Shown piece by piece: positions 31,770 to 41,566 of a DNA stretch of 45,397 nt; position 1 is the first letter of the stretch, and every line of letters starts with the position of its first letter. The DNA lies in the NCBI GenBank assembly GCA_946531435.1, contig CAMNAO010000009.1, positions 1-45,397 on the forward strand. The letters run 5' to 3'. Origin of the DNA: an uncultured Clostridia bacterium. Lineage in GTDB: Bacteria > Bacillota > Clostridia > Oscillospirales > Oscillospiraceae. The translations under genes and the position numbers were made by a program. The notes under the pieces are model-generated. The model worked only from the letters and a program-made list of their open reading frames with translations, ran no database searches and had not been told where the DNA came from.

Positions 31770-34043
31770 TCACTTCCAGACGCCGCCTTTTTCTACCATG
31801 GCCTTGTACTCGCTGGGGGTGATTCCCTCCACTTTCTTGAACGCGCGTACCAGACCCTGGGTATCCCAGAAGCCGACCCGCTGGGCTATGGATTTGATGG
31901 AATCCTCCGGAAGAAGCTTCTTCGCTTCGTTGACCCGCACTCGGGTGATGTAATCCAGTACTGTCGTCCGCACGTAATGCTTGAAGGAGCGGGACAGATA
32001 GGACTCGCTGATCTGAAACTTCAGGGAAAGGGAAGCGATGCCCAGACTGTTATCCGCATAGTGGGTGTCAATATACTGACGGATATCCCCGATGCGGCGG
32101 ATGATATCCGTGTTGGGCCCCTGACGTCGGCTTGCCTCCAGCAGCTCTTCCAGGATCGCCTGAGCCTCCCTTCGGAAGCCCTCCACGGTCTCCAGCTCTG
32201 CGCTGTCCAGGCGTTGCTCAAAGTCTGCTTTCCCTCCCTCGGGAGAAGAGTCGCTCCGGTCGCGGAGGGCGGCGCTGAGGATGCTGGCGAGGCCGTAAAT
32301 CCGGTACTTTGCCACAGAAAGGCTTTCTGCATCCCGGGGGATCGCATGATCCAAAAGCTCCTCCACCGCATCCGAGGCACCCTTATAGTCTGAAACATTC
32401 AGACAGTTAAGCAGGACTCGAATTCCCTGTGTATAGGCCGAAAATCCGCCATCCAGCACCTCCGGCGGCCGTTCGGCTCCCTCCCAAAACTGAGAATAAC
32501 GCATCTCCGACATCACTGCCCGCACTGCGTCTCCCAGTTCCGGACTGCCCGCGGCAAAATGAGGCTGAGAGATGGACAGGACCGTGCCGAATTGCTGCGT
32601 ATAAAATGCGGACAGAGTTGTGGCTGCCTCACGGATCGGCTCTGTTCCCTGAGCCTCGTCCCACTCCATAAACAGAACGTGGAATTCCCCCAGAGGGGCA
32701 AGAATCAGGTTCCGCCCCGGCAGAAGGTCTCGCAGTACGTTGTCCAACAAGAACCAGAAGATGCTGAGCCGCTTGTCTGCGCGGATATCCAGCCCCGGTT
32801 CGCTGAAAAAGCCGTCCGGGTCCTCCGCCATGCGGATTCCCAGCAGGCATACTCCGCTCTCCGGCGGGATCCCCAGCTCCTCAAAGCAATGGGCCGCCCA
32901 ATCCTCCCCCTGTTTTTCTGCCGGGAACTCCAACCGGGCCAGAAGGCGGCCCAGCACCAGGGGCTTTGTTTTTTCCAGCTCTGCCCGGGAGGCCGCCTCT
33001 TTTCGGTTGAGTATGGAGAACTGGTCTCCGGCGGAGCGGACCAGACTCTTGAAGGAGCGAACCGGCTCCCCGGCCGCCCCGACCCGGATCAGTTCCTCCA
33101 ACGGGGTCAGCACCTGTTGGCGCAGATAGAGCTGCAGCACCAGCAGTGTCACAGCCCCGCAAAGCAGAAGCAGAAATACCCCGCGCAGCAGGATGCGGGT
33201 GCCTGTGAGCGAGTGGCTTACCGGGATTCCGATGCAGACCAGCAGTCCCCCGAAGGAGGAATGGCTGCCTGCCGCTTCGTACTCTGCCCCGTCCATCTGA
33301 AAGCGGCCGTCCTGACGGATGCTTTCCAGAATGTGTCGGTAGTCCGCGTCCTGAACCGGAGCCCCATCGGTGTAGACACATCGATCTTCCGTGCCCACCA
33401 GGATGAGCTCCCCTTCGGAGGAGAGTCGATTGATGATACCGGGCAGATTGTAATCCACCAGAATATACGCGATGATCCGATCCTCCCGGTAAACGCTTCG
33501 GATGATCCAGTAGTAGTCCTCGCCGTAATAGTTCTGCCAGACGGAGTTTTGCCCGCTTTCCTCCAACCTTTCCGGGCTCATCCCCTCATAGTCGTCGAAG
33601 AACCAGCTTAGATGCGAGGCCGTATATCCCCGGGTGGCGCTGATGAGAGAGCTGCTTTTTGGAAAGTATACCGCAGCTGTGTTGATATCCGCCCCATAGA
33701 GGCCCACCAGGTGGGAAATGTTGTTTCTTCCCTCCTCGGCCATCATGGCGGCAGTATCGGAGGCGCTGTTCGAGAGCCCGGCGTAGCGGCTGAGCCAGCT
33801 TTCCGCAGCCAGGGTATTGCAAAGCTGCCCATATTGATTCAGCCGTTCCTGCAGCTCTCTCTCTACACCGCTGATCTGCACCTGAGCCAGATGCCGTGCT
33901 TCCTTGTTCACTGTACGGGAAGCCGTGAATAAAAAAATAAAAAAGGCTATTAACACGATTGCCAGCATCACGAGATAAGCCAGCAGGAAGGATGCAGTAA
34001 TTCGCCGGGGGATCTTTTTTTCCAGTTCCGTCCTTTTTTCCAT
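31770..34043 (-). CDS. Membrane-spanning AraC-family sensor-regulator
   Basis: 757 residues. Membrane segments at about 18-41 and 284-307 enclose an extracellular region of about 240 residues, cache-like in size (NTAAVYFPKSSSLISATRGY, IAYILVDYNLPGIINRL). A long intracellular linker follows, then a C-terminal AraC domain of about 100 residues: IRQYIDTHYADNSLGIASLS, ISESYLSRSFKHYV, and the second HTH SIKSIAQRVGFWDTQGLVRAFKKVEGITPSEYK. One-component regulators of this type sense sugars or sugar-binding proteins. Middle gene of a minus-strand trio, 18 bases from the upstream regulator. Confidence 0.88.
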   Translation of the reverse strand: MEKRTELEKKIPRRITASFLLAYLVMLAIVLIAFFIFLFTASRTVNKEARHLAQVQISGVERELQERLNQYGQLCNTLAAESWLSRYAGLSNSASDTAAMMAEEGRNNISHLVGLYGADINTAAVYFPKSSSLISATRGYTASHLSWFFDDYEGMSPERLEESGQNSVWQNYYGEDYYWIIRSVYREDRIIAYILVDYNLPGIINRLSSEGELILVGTEDRCVYTDGAPVQDADYRHILESIRQDGRFQMDGAEYEAAGSHSSFGGLLVCIGIPVSHSLTGTRILLRGVFLLLLCGAVTLLVLQLYLRQQVLTPLEELIRVGAAGEPVRSFKSLVRSAGDQFSILNRKEAASRAELEKTKPLVLGRLLARLEFPAEKQGEDWAAHCFEELGIPPESGVCLLGIRMAEDPDGFFSEPGLDIRADKRLSIFWFLLDNVLRDLLPGRNLILAPLGEFHVLFMEWDEAQGTEPIREAATTLSAFYTQQFGTVLSISQPHFAAGSPELGDAVRAVMSEMRYSQFWEGAERPPEVLDGGFSAYTQGIRVLLNCLNVSDYKGASDAVEELLDHAIPRDAESLSVAKYRIYGLASILSAALRDRSDSSPEGGKADFEQRLDSAELETVEGFRREAQAILEELLEASRRQGPNTDIIRRIGDIRQYIDTHYADNSLGIASLSLKFQISESYLSRSFKHYVRTTVLDYITRVRVNEAKKLLPEDSIKSIAQRVGFWDTQGLVRAFKKVEGITPSEYKAMVEKGGVWK

Positions 34044-34061
34044 GCCTTGCTCCCCGTCCCT

Positions 34062-35288
34062 TTACGAAAACTGCGCAGCGGCCTTGCCGTCGTCCGCGTC
34101 CGCTCCGCAGAAGCGGCTTTTTCGATTTCGATAGCGCTGAGGTGTTTCCCCATAGATCTCCCGGAACTGTTTGGCAAAATAAGTGGCGTCCGGGATGCCC
34201 ACGCGCCGTCCGATCTCCTGCACAGAAAGCTCCGTGGCAAGCAACAGGCCTGCAGCACGCTCCATCCGCATACGGCGGAGATAGGCGCTCAGGGTTACTC
34301 CCGTCTCCCGGTGGAACTGCCGGGACAGACGGTCCGCCGAGACGCCAAGGATCTTGGACAGTTCCCCGATGCTCAACTTCGGATCTCCGTAGATCTGTTC
34401 CAAATGGCTGACCGCCTGCATTACCGGTTCGGAATAACCGTGGTCCCGCTGGACCCTGATCTCCTTACAAAACTCCCGTATAAGCGCCTCCACTGAGTGG
34501 CGAACCTTATCCGGCTCTGTGATCGACGCCAATGCTTCACCGTGTTTCCGGGTGATCCGATCACCGATCGCCGCCGGGAGTCCCTGTCGATCTGCGGCGA
34601 TGCGGACTGTAGTCCGGGCAATGACTGCCCCGGTCTTCTCTGCTTGCAGGATATCTTCCCCCGGTTTTGGATGGGCTGCGTCCCGGCAGAGCTGCCGGTA
34701 ATAGGTCACCGCCTCTGACTCCAGGCCTTGGGCTACGCTCTCCATCATGAGGCGTTCCAGGTCGTAACGGCGGCGCAGCAAAGGGGAATCACTGTTTCTC
34801 TCTTTCCGGCGGCGTTCCTCCGTTTCCTCAGCGTCGGCCTCCACAGAGATGAGAAGACGGCCCGTCCGCTCTCCACAGGCCTTCAGCAGCATCTGCAGAG
34901 CATAAAGCGCGTCCTCCTTGGCAATGACCGGGAACTGGCCGGAATAGGTCAGAAGGACCTTTGACCGAAGGCCCAGTTGCCGCTGCAGCATTTCTGCAGT
35001 TTCTTCTGAAACAGCGTGCTGGAAAAAGGGACCCATGGCCGCGGGGATGCTCCCCGCACGAAACAGGAAGAAGCAGAGGCCGATCGGGTCCCGCAGCAGG
35101 AGGATCCTGTTTTCATCTGTTGATTCGGACAGCCTCTGCAGCCGCTCCGGCTTTAAAGCGCTCTGGGCCGGGTGCAGGTAAAAACGGCGGCAGAACGCCT
35201 CCCTTTGCTCCCGCTCCCCCAAAACGTGAAGCCCCACGCCGGTGAGCGCCTGCGTCAATTCAAACATTCGTTGATGCTGATTTGTCAT
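34062..35288 (-). CDS. AraC-family regulator with a novel N-terminal sensor region
   Basis: 408 residues from ATG 35288; the ribosome site is poor (GGCGG), so the start is uncertain. The C-terminal 100 residues are an AraC DNA-binding domain (LSIGELSKILGVSADRLSRQ, LSVQEIGRRVGIPDATYFAKQFREIYGETPQRYR). The N-terminal 290 have no family I recognise, apart from a segment IARTTVRIAADRQGLPAAIGD shared with the regulator at 43952 (ITRTTARMAVMEAGLPAVLVD). The N terminus may be a PocR-like sensor. Promoter candidates and a repeated TACGATTT lie upstream. Confidence 0.85.
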   Translation of the reverse strand: MTNQHQRMFELTQALTGVGLHVLGEREQREAFCRRFYLHPAQSALKPERLQRLSESTDENRILLLRDPIGLCFFLFRAGSIPAAMGPFFQHAVSEETAEMLQRQLGLRSKVLLTYSGQFPVIAKEDALYALQMLLKACGERTGRLLISVEADAEETEERRRKERNSDSPLLRRRYDLERLMMESVAQGLESEAVTYYRQLCRDAAHPKPGEDILQAEKTGAVIARTTVRIAADRQGLPAAIGDRITRKHGEALASITEPDKVRHSVEALIREFCKEIRVQRDHGYSEPVMQAVSHLEQIYGDPKLSIGELSKILGVSADRLSRQFHRETGVTLSAYLRRMRMERAAGLLLATELSVQEIGRRVGIPDATYFAKQFREIYGETPQRYRNRKSRFCGADADDGKAAAQFS

Positions 35289-35306
35289 ACCATGCCGCCA
35301 AAAAAT

Positions 35307-35375
35307 TACGATTTTTCCCGGAATTATACGATTTAGTTTCGGCGATATGCTACCACATTTCCTGTTATTTGTAAA
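35307..35375 (-). promoter_or_regulatory. Promoter and direct repeats before the AraC trio
   Basis: TACGATTT occurs at 35307-35314 and 35327-35334, exactly 20 bases apart (two helical turns), as for AraC-type tandem sites. On the minus strand TTTACA (35375-35370), a 17-base spacer and TAGCAT (35352-35347) form a candidate promoter; TATAAT (35328-35323) is an alternative -10 without a good -35. Confidence 0.45.
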
Positions 35376-35743
35376 GAGAATTCGGCAATGTTGATGCTTT
35401 TCTGAAGCAGTAGGGTTGCAGTAGGACGAGGCATTCCGCATCCGGACCAATGCGCCGATTTCGGTTTCTGTATACAGGGCGCTGCGGTCGCATGGGGATA
35501 TGGACAAAAGGGGACAGAAGAAACCGCTTCGCGTAATTCTGTGGGAATGATTTCGCAGGCCTTTCGCGGATGCGTCAAAATCTGACCTGTCTTCAGATTC
35601 TGCTTTTTCAAGGATATGAGAGTGAAAGCAGGGTTCGATTCTTTCCTCTCCGAATGAAACTCGATATGCTGTAATTAAGGACGGTCGGAAATACGGTTCC
35701 AGCACTCCGGGCCAAAACTGCCGAGAAGTCGGCAAATAGAGGA
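35376..35743. other. Intergenic region between the AraC trio and ABC system 2
   Basis: No gene supported. It presumably holds the rightward promoter for ABC system 2, but I find no clear -35/-10 pair. Confidence 0.4.
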
Positions 35744-37426
35744 ATGAGAGGAGAGATAATAATCACTAGCTTGACAAGAAGAAGCTTCTTAAAGGCCTTC
35801 GGGATCAGCGCCTTCGGTGTCGCGGCTGCTCTGGTTTGCGGCTGTACCGGGGACAATGGGGTCCCCGCAAGCACTGAGGGCGACCGCACTGGCAGCGATG
35901 GTGGCGTCAGCACCGGGATTTCCGGCGTCAGCAATCATGTCGATGCTGCCGTTTCCACTACCGAGGTGGACAATATGGGCGGCGATCTCATCCGCGGCTG
36001 CGCGCAGAACATCGGTACCTTCTTTGCTCCTTTTAAGCAGGGCAACCAGAACGAGTATGGTTGGCCCGCCCTGGAGAGCCTGGGCATCTGCCGGCAGGCG
36101 ACCGGAGAATGGGAGCAACTCTTGGCTACCGGGTGGGAGCGGGACGACGACAAGCACACGCTTACCATAAAAATCAATAAAAACGCATATTTCAGCAACG
36201 GTTATCCCCTCACCGCTGAGGACGTAGTCTTCACCCATCGCTCCCGCCTGGAGTATGGTACCGGCTCCGCCATTGGCAACCCCATTGCCATCGAGACCCC
36301 GGACGATGAGACCGTGATTTTTACTTGGGCCGACTTCTCTCTGAAGTATGAGCTGTGGGTCCTGCCGCAGTTCATTTACTCCCAGAAGGTCTTTGAGGAA
36401 AACGGCGAGGACTGGATGCTGAACAACATCATCGGTACCGGCCCCTATGTGGTTGACACGTATACTCCCGATGTGCTGCTGAAATTTGTCCGCAATGAGA
36501 ACTACTGGCGGCCCGAAATGATGCCCCCCTGTGACACGATGACCTGGCTGTACATGCCTGAAGTCACCACCCAGATCGCGGCCTTCCTGAACGGCGAGAT
36601 TGACTGTATCATCGCCAGCTCCGCTGAGGTGGTGGATCAGCTTCTGGCGGCGGGTTATCAGGCCGGCTCAGGCAAGGACGATTTCAACGGTCAGTTCCAC
36701 GCGGTTCCGCTCACAATTACACCCGAAGATCCCCTTGCCAATGTGAATGTGCGCCGTGCGATATTTGAGCACGGCATCGATTGGGACGAGCTTGCGATGA
36801 CGGTGGGCGGTTCCGTGGGTTATCACACCGATTGCATCGGGCTGACCTCCATGGCGTATTACCGCCCCGAGATCGAAAGGAGCCGCTTTGATCCGGAGCT
36901 CGCCAGGAAGGAGCTGGCGAACGCAGGCTATCCCGACGGCTTCAGCACCGTCATTTACTGCGGCGACAACAACACAGCGGGCGCTACGGTTCTGCAGGAG
37001 AAGCTGAAGCTGATCGGCGTCATCGCGGACGTGCAGCAGGTGGAAGCTACAAAGATGCAATCCGACTACATCGGGGCCAGGGCCACCCAGACCGGCATCT
37101 GTATCTCCGGCTTTGCGTATCCCGCCGCCAATCAGACGGACCGCTTTATCAAGCACACAAACCCTACTGCCACCTACGGCCCGGCCCACGTATGGTCCGA
37201 CGAGATCCGCGCCTTGTGGGATGCTGTCCGTACTGCCCATAGCCAGGAGGAGGAGAACGAGGCGCTCTACAGATACGTGGAGTGCTATGTGCATAAAGAA
37301 TGCGCCGTCTGGCCGATGTACAACACCCGCTCTGCCACCTTCTTCCAGGAGTGGTGCCATTATTCGGATAAAGCCCGGCTCAGCTACGGCACCGATCCTT
37401 TTGAGGTGTGGGTGGAGGCGCACTGA
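35744..37426 (+). CDS. Peptide/nickel-type ABC transporter substrate-binding lipoprotein (family 5), system 2
   Basis: 560 residues. Twin-arginine motif TRRSFLKAFG and lipobox VCGC (Cys about 33) predict Tat export and lipid anchoring; a Gly/Ser/Thr-rich linker follows. Family 5 features include YPLTAEDVVFTHRS, NVRRAIFEHGIDWDEL and ARKELANAGYPDGF. Start 35744 is ATG with only a weak GAGGA upstream, while a better GGAGAG precedes the codon ATC where the homologous start of system 1 would fall. Substrate probably peptide-like but unproven. It is only distantly similar to the system 1 protein. Confidence 0.9.
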   Translation: MRGEIIITSLTRRSFLKAFGISAFGVAAALVCGCTGDNGVPASTEGDRTGSDGGVSTGISGVSNHVDAAVSTTEVDNMGGDLIRGCAQNIGTFFAPFKQGNQNEYGWPALESLGICRQATGEWEQLLATGWERDDDKHTLTIKINKNAYFSNGYPLTAEDVVFTHRSRLEYGTGSAIGNPIAIETPDDETVIFTWADFSLKYELWVLPQFIYSQKVFEENGEDWMLNNIIGTGPYVVDTYTPDVLLKFVRNENYWRPEMMPPCDTMTWLYMPEVTTQIAAFLNGEIDCIIASSAEVVDQLLAAGYQAGSGKDDFNGQFHAVPLTITPEDPLANVNVRRAIFEHGIDWDELAMTVGGSVGYHTDCIGLTSMAYYRPEIERSRFDPELARKELANAGYPDGFSTVIYCGDNNTAGATVLQEKLKLIGVIADVQQVEATKMQSDYIGARATQTGICISGFAYPAANQTDRFIKHTNPTATYGPAHVWSDEIRALWDAVRTAHSQEEENEALYRYVECYVHKECAVWPMYNTRSATFFQEWCHYSDKARLSYGTDPFEVWVEAH

Positions 37427-37457
37427 GTATTATCCAAGCATCGATAAATGCATGACC

Positions 37458-37477
37458 ATGGCTGCCGGCGAAGCCAT
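37458..37477 (+). repeat. Stem-loop between binding protein and permease, system 2
   Basis: ATGGCT (37458-37463) and AGCCAT (37472-37477) around 8 bases. As in system 1 there is no T tract; probably an mRNA processing or stabilising hairpin. Confidence 0.4.
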
Positions 37478-37524
37478 ATACTGCGCCGACAGCGCCTCAA
37501 TAATCAAAACAGGGAGCGTCGTCT

Positions 37525-38469
37525 ATGACAAGATACATACTTAATCGAATTGGACAGACCCTGCTGATCATCGTGATCGTATCCTTCCTGACCTTCCTTT
37601 TGGTAAATCTGATGCCGAAGGATCAGGTCTACGCCCTCTACGGAACGGATATCAGCCAGGAAGACTATGAAATTCTGTATAAGCGCCTCAACCTGGATAA
37701 GCCCATTCTGTACCGGTACGGGCTCTGGGCGAGAAACGTACTCCGGGGCGATTGGGGCATTTCCTACCAGTATCATATGCCGGTGGGAGAGGTGATCGGG
37801 CTGAAGATCGGCGTAACGCTGTATCTTTCCGTGGTCTCCACTCTGATCTCCTTCCCGCTGGGTATGCTGCTGGGAATCATCACCGCCGTGAAGCGGGGCA
37901 AGTGGCAGGACACGGTGTTGACCCTGCTGGCCAATCTGACCAACAGCCTTCCGGCTTTCGTGGTTGCTATCGTAATGCTCTATCTCTTCTGCATTAAGCG
38001 GAAGCTCCTTCCTACCAGCGGTTTTACATTCCCCTGGGATGACTTCCCCAAGCACATCCGGCAGATCATCATGCCTATGTTCTGTCTGTCTCTGGGAGGG
38101 ATCGCGGGCGTCTGCCGCCAGACCCGGTCCAGTATGCTGGAGGCGATCCGGCAGGACTACGTCCGAACGGCGCGTTCCAAAGGCCTGCAGGAGAACACGA
38201 TCGTGAAAAGGCATGTGATGCGTAATGGCCTTGTGCCCATCATTACCTTGATCGGCGGACGCCTCGCTCACATCGTCGGAGGCTCTATGTTCGTGGAGAA
38301 CGTGTTTGCCATTCCCGGTATGGGCACCCTGATGATCCAGTCGGTCAACAGCGTGGACGTGCCTATCATGCAGGCCTGCGTGATGATGACTGCGCTGATG
38401 ATCTCCGTTGCATATCTCGTCACCGATTTGCTGTATCTCGCGGTGGATCCGCGGATCAGCCTGAAGTAA
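37525..38469 (+). CDS. ABC transporter permease, DppB/OppB type, system 2
   Basis: 314 residues with six membrane segments, beginning at about 8-30 (TLLIIVIVSFLTFLLVNLMP). The DppB loop is present: RQTRSSMLEAIRQDYVRTARSKGLQENTIVKRHVMRNGLVPIITLIG. GGGAGC lies before ATG 37525. Twelve bases separate it from the next permease. Confidence 0.93.
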   Translation: MTRYILNRIGQTLLIIVIVSFLTFLLVNLMPKDQVYALYGTDISQEDYEILYKRLNLDKPILYRYGLWARNVLRGDWGISYQYHMPVGEVIGLKIGVTLYLSVVSTLISFPLGMLLGIITAVKRGKWQDTVLTLLANLTNSLPAFVVAIVMLYLFCIKRKLLPTSGFTFPWDDFPKHIRQIIMPMFCLSLGGIAGVCRQTRSSMLEAIRQDYVRTARSKGLQENTIVKRHVMRNGLVPIITLIGGRLAHIVGGSMFVENVFAIPGMGTLMIQSVNSVDVPIMQACVMMTALMISVAYLVTDLLYLAVDPRISLK

Positions 38470-38481
38470 GGAGGAAGCGAT

Positions 38482-39393
38482 ATGGCATCGATCACTACGG
38501 GAAAAATCAACAGCATTGCCGCGGATAAAAAAGCTGCCACGGCACGCCGGAGCCGCAGCTTCCGTCAGTTTTTGCACGGCCTTTTCGGCCGCAGAATCGT
38601 CATCCTGGGCGCCGTCGGCGTGGCCTTCTTCATTCTGGTGGCGATATTTGCGCCTTTCATCGCCACCCATGATCCCAGCAGCATGGAGGCCGCAGCCAAG
38701 TTGGCGGGCCCCTCCGCATCACACATCATGGGCGGTGACTTCTACGGGCGGGATCTTTTCAGCCGCCTGGTATACGGTACCCGGGTTTCCCTGATCGTGG
38801 GCGTGTTGGCGACCCTTACGTCTGCCGCCATCGGAACCTTTCTTGGCATGCTTGCCGCTTATACCGGCGGTGTCGTCGACAGGATCCTGATGCGGGCCTG
38901 CGAGGCCTTCAACGCCATCCCGCAAATCGCCGTCAGCATGACCCTCATCACCATTTTCGGCGGAGGCATGCTGAATATGGCGCTGATCCTCTGTATCGGC
39001 GGGATTCCGGCATTCCTGCGCATGAGCCGCGCCCAGGCGCTTACCATCATGAACAGCGATTACGTACTGGCAGCCAAGCTCAGCGGACAGAAGAAGCTCA
39101 TTATCATGTGGAAACATGTGTTCCCCAATATCGTATCTCCCATTATCGTCATGGCCACCCAGAGCGTAGGTATGACGATCATGATGGAATCCGGCCTCAG
39201 CTTTTTGGGCGTGGGCATCAAGGTCCCGACTCCTTCCTGGGGCTCCATCATCAACGAAGCCCGGCCCTATCTGATGACATCGCCCCATTACGTCCTGTTC
39301 CCCTGCGCCTGCCTGGCTCTTCTGATGATCAGCCTGAACCTCCTGGGCGACGGGATCCGGGACGCACTGGATCCGTCCCTGCGCGGCGAATGA
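38482..39393 (+). CDS. ABC transporter permease, DppC/OppC type, system 2
   Basis: 303 residues. After a basic N terminus (about 1-35) come six membrane segments; between the first two lies HIMGGDFYGRDLFSRLVYGTR, the DppC hallmark. EAA loop: YVLAAKLSGQKKLIIMWKHVFPN. AGGAGG precedes ATG 38482. Confidence 0.93.
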   Translation: MASITTGKINSIAADKKAATARRSRSFRQFLHGLFGRRIVILGAVGVAFFILVAIFAPFIATHDPSSMEAAAKLAGPSASHIMGGDFYGRDLFSRLVYGTRVSLIVGVLATLTSAAIGTFLGMLAAYTGGVVDRILMRACEAFNAIPQIAVSMTLITIFGGGMLNMALILCIGGIPAFLRMSRAQALTIMNSDYVLAAKLSGQKKLIIMWKHVFPNIVSPIIVMATQSVGMTIMMESGLSFLGVGIKVPTPSWGSIINEARPYLMTSPHYVLFPCACLALLMISLNLLGDGIRDALDPSLRGE

Positions 39394-39407
39394 GAGGAGG
39401 AGCAAAT

Positions 39408-41429
39408 ATGGATAAACTGGTTGAGGCAAAAAACCTGGTCACCACATTCCCTTATTATGGGAAACGCCGGCTTACCGCCGTGGACAACGTCTCTCTGGAG
39501 CTTCGCCGGGGCGAGATTGTAGGACTTGTGGGCGAATCCGGCAGCGGCAAATCTGTTACCTCCATGAGCATCCTGCAGCTGATCCTGCCCCCTGGCAGGG
39601 TTGAGGGCGAGGTCCATGTGGAAGGCATGAAGGGAAACATGCTGGACTACGGCATGAACAGCAAGGAGGCCCGCTCTGTGCGGGGAGGCAAGATCGGAAT
39701 GATCTTCCAGGAGCCGATGACCTCTCTGAACCCGATCCTTACCGTTGGTGAGCAGATTCAGGAGAATGTCATTACCCACCTGGGACTGGGAAAGGAGGAG
39801 GCGAAGGCCCGTGCCATCGAAATGATGAAGGCTGTAGGCATCGCCAACCCTGAGACTCGCTATAACGAGTACCCCATGCAGTTTTCCGGAGGCATGCGCC
39901 AGCGCATTATGATCGCTATGGTCCTGGCAGCGGAGCCGGAGGTGCTGATCGCCGATGAGGCCACCACAGCTTTGGACGTGACTACTCAGGCGCAGATTCT
40001 TGAGCTCATCAAGGACCTGGCAGTGACCCGGAACCTTACCGTAGTCATCGTGACGCACAACCTTGGCCTCATCGCTCGTTACGCTGACCGTATCTACGTC
40101 ATGTACGGCGGGCACATCGTGGAGGCCGCTGAGAAATATGAGCTTTTCGAAAATCCTTCCCATCCGTACACCCGCGGCCTGCTTACTGCCGTCCCCCGGC
40201 TGAACGACCGGAAGGACCGTCGCCTGATCCCCATCGCGGGCATGCCGCCAAACCCGGCAGAGCTGCCTCCCTACTGCAAGTTCTATGACCGCTGCGTCTA
40301 CCGGGAAGAGGGGTGCAAGAAGGGGAAGGCTCCTATGGTGGAGATCCGTCCAGGCCATTTCGTGCGCTGCTGCCTCTCGGTAGAGGAGTTGGATGCCAAG
40401 CGCGCCGAGGTGGAGGCTCAGGCAGAGGCTGTTCCGGAGAAGCACATCTCGAATGAGGTGGAGATCGAAGTCAAGAATCTGAAGATGTATTTCCCCCTGT
40501 ATCGCGGACTGCTGAAGCGTCGGGTCGGTGATGTTCGAGCGGTGGAGGATGTATCCTTCACTGTACGCAAGGGTGAGACGCTGGGCATTGTGGGCGAGTC
40601 CGGCTGCGGAAAGTCCACGCTTGCCCGGTGCCTGATGCGGGCGCTGGAGCCTCAGGGGGGAGAGATCCTCTTCCAGGGGAAGGACATCGCCCATTTGAAG
40701 GAGCGGGAGCTGGCGCCGATCCGGCCGAAGATCACCATGATTTTCCAGGACCCCTTCTCCTCTCTGAACCCTCGTCAGACTGCCGGCTCTATTGTAGGCG
40801 AACCGCTGAAGATCAACAAGCTGGTAAAGAACCGGGATGAGTATGATGCCCGCGTGAATGAGCTCTTCCGTTTGGTGGGACTGGACCCGGACTACCGGTC
40901 ACGGGTACCCAGAGAGTTTTCCGGCGGGCAGCGGCAGCGCATCGGCATCGCCCGGGCGCTGGCCTCCGAACCGGAGATCATTATCTGCGACGAGCCGGTC
41001 TCGGCGCTGGACGTATCCATTCAGGCCCAGATCATCAACCTTCTGGAGGACCTGCAGAGCCAGCTTGGGATCACGTACCTGTTCATTGCCCACGATCTCT
41101 CCGTGGTCAAGCATATTTCAGACCGCATCGTGGTCATGTATCTGGGACGGGTCGTAGAGTCCTCTCCCGCGGAACGGCTGTATGAAAACCCGCTGCACCC
41201 CTACACCAAGGCTCTGCTTTCTGCGGTGCCCATCTCGGACCCAAAGGTGGACGCCGGGAGAGAACGCATCAAGCTGCTGGGCGAGGTACCCAGCGTCCTG
41301 GATCGCCCCCATGGCTGTGCCTTCAGTTCCCGTTGCCAGTACGCCACAGACCATTGCCGGTCAGAGGTGCCCCAGCTTCGGGATATGGGTGACGGCCAGA
41401 AGGTAGCCTGCTTCCTCTATAACAACTGA
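39408..41429 (+). CDS. Fused DppD-DppF ATPase of ABC system 2
   Basis: 673 residues from ATG 39408, after GAGGAGG. The first half (1-330) is DppD-like: Walker A GESGSGKS, signature FSGGMRQR, Walker [13 protein letters not shown] (Ala in place of the usual Pro) and a Cys-rich tail ([17 protein letters not shown]). An acidic linker (about 325-350) leads to a DppF-like half: [29 protein letters not shown] and [14 protein letters not shown]. System 1 keeps the two as separate genes. The fusion forces equal amounts of both ATPase halves in one polypeptide. Confidence 0.93.
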   Translation: MDKLVEAKNLVTTFPYYGKRRLTAVDNVSLELRRGEIVGLVGESGSGKSVTSMSILQLILPPGRVEGEVHVEGMKGNMLDYGMNSKEARSVRGGKIGMIFQEPMTSLNPILTVGEQIQENVITHLGLGKEEAKARAIEMMKAVGIANPETRYNEYPMQFSGGMRQRIMIAMVLAAEPEVLIADEATTALDVTTQAQILELIKDLAVTRNLTVVIVTHNLGLIARYADRIYVMYGGHIVEAAEKYELFENPSHPYTRGLLTAVPRLNDRKDRRLIPIAGMPPNPAELPPYCKFYDRCVYREEGCKKGKAPMVEIRPGHFVRCCLSVEELDAKRAEVEAQAEAVPEKHISNEVEIEVKNLKMYFPLYRGLLKRRVGDVRAVEDVSFTVRKGETLGIVGESGCGKSTLARCLMRALEPQGGEILFQGKDIAHLKERELAPIRPKITMIFQDPFSSLNPRQTAGSIVGEPLKINKLVKNRDEYDARVNELFRLVGLDPDYRSRVPREFSGGQRQRIGIARALASEPEIIICDEPVSALDVSIQAQIINLLEDLQSQLGITYLFIAHDLSVVKHISDRIVVMYLGRVVESSPAERLYENPLHPYTKALLSAVPISDPKVDAGRERIKLLGEVPSVLDRPHGCAFSSRCQYATDHCRSEVPQLRDMGDGQKVACFLYNN

Positions 41430-41515
41430 TTTTCATGTTCAACGGTCTCGTCAGAGTTTCCGCGGGGCCGTTGATCCAGGGGAACGAGTACCATACAAAG
41501 AATCATCTTTTTTGG

Positions 41516-41551
41516 CACAGAAAAATGGCCCACACCTATCGGTGCGGGCCA
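41516..41551 (-). terminator. Terminator of the GH2 gene
   Basis: Read on the minus strand: a 10-bp stem GGCCCGCACC/GGTGTGGGCC with one G-T pair, GATA loop, then a T tract (41525-41521). It can also act on rightward transcripts from ABC system 2, though with few Ts. Confidence 0.8.
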
Positions 41552-41566
41552 AATCCCAACCCGGTT

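Noticed and set aside
39108..39407. Longer start for the fused ATPase
   Set aside because: The extension overlaps the permease gene in another frame; ATG 39408 has an ideal GAGGAGG site.
41440..41473. Weak CAACGG/CCGTTG pairing after ABC system 2 as a terminator
   Set aside because: A six-base stem with a long loop and no T tract; the hairpin at 41526-41551 is a better candidate.
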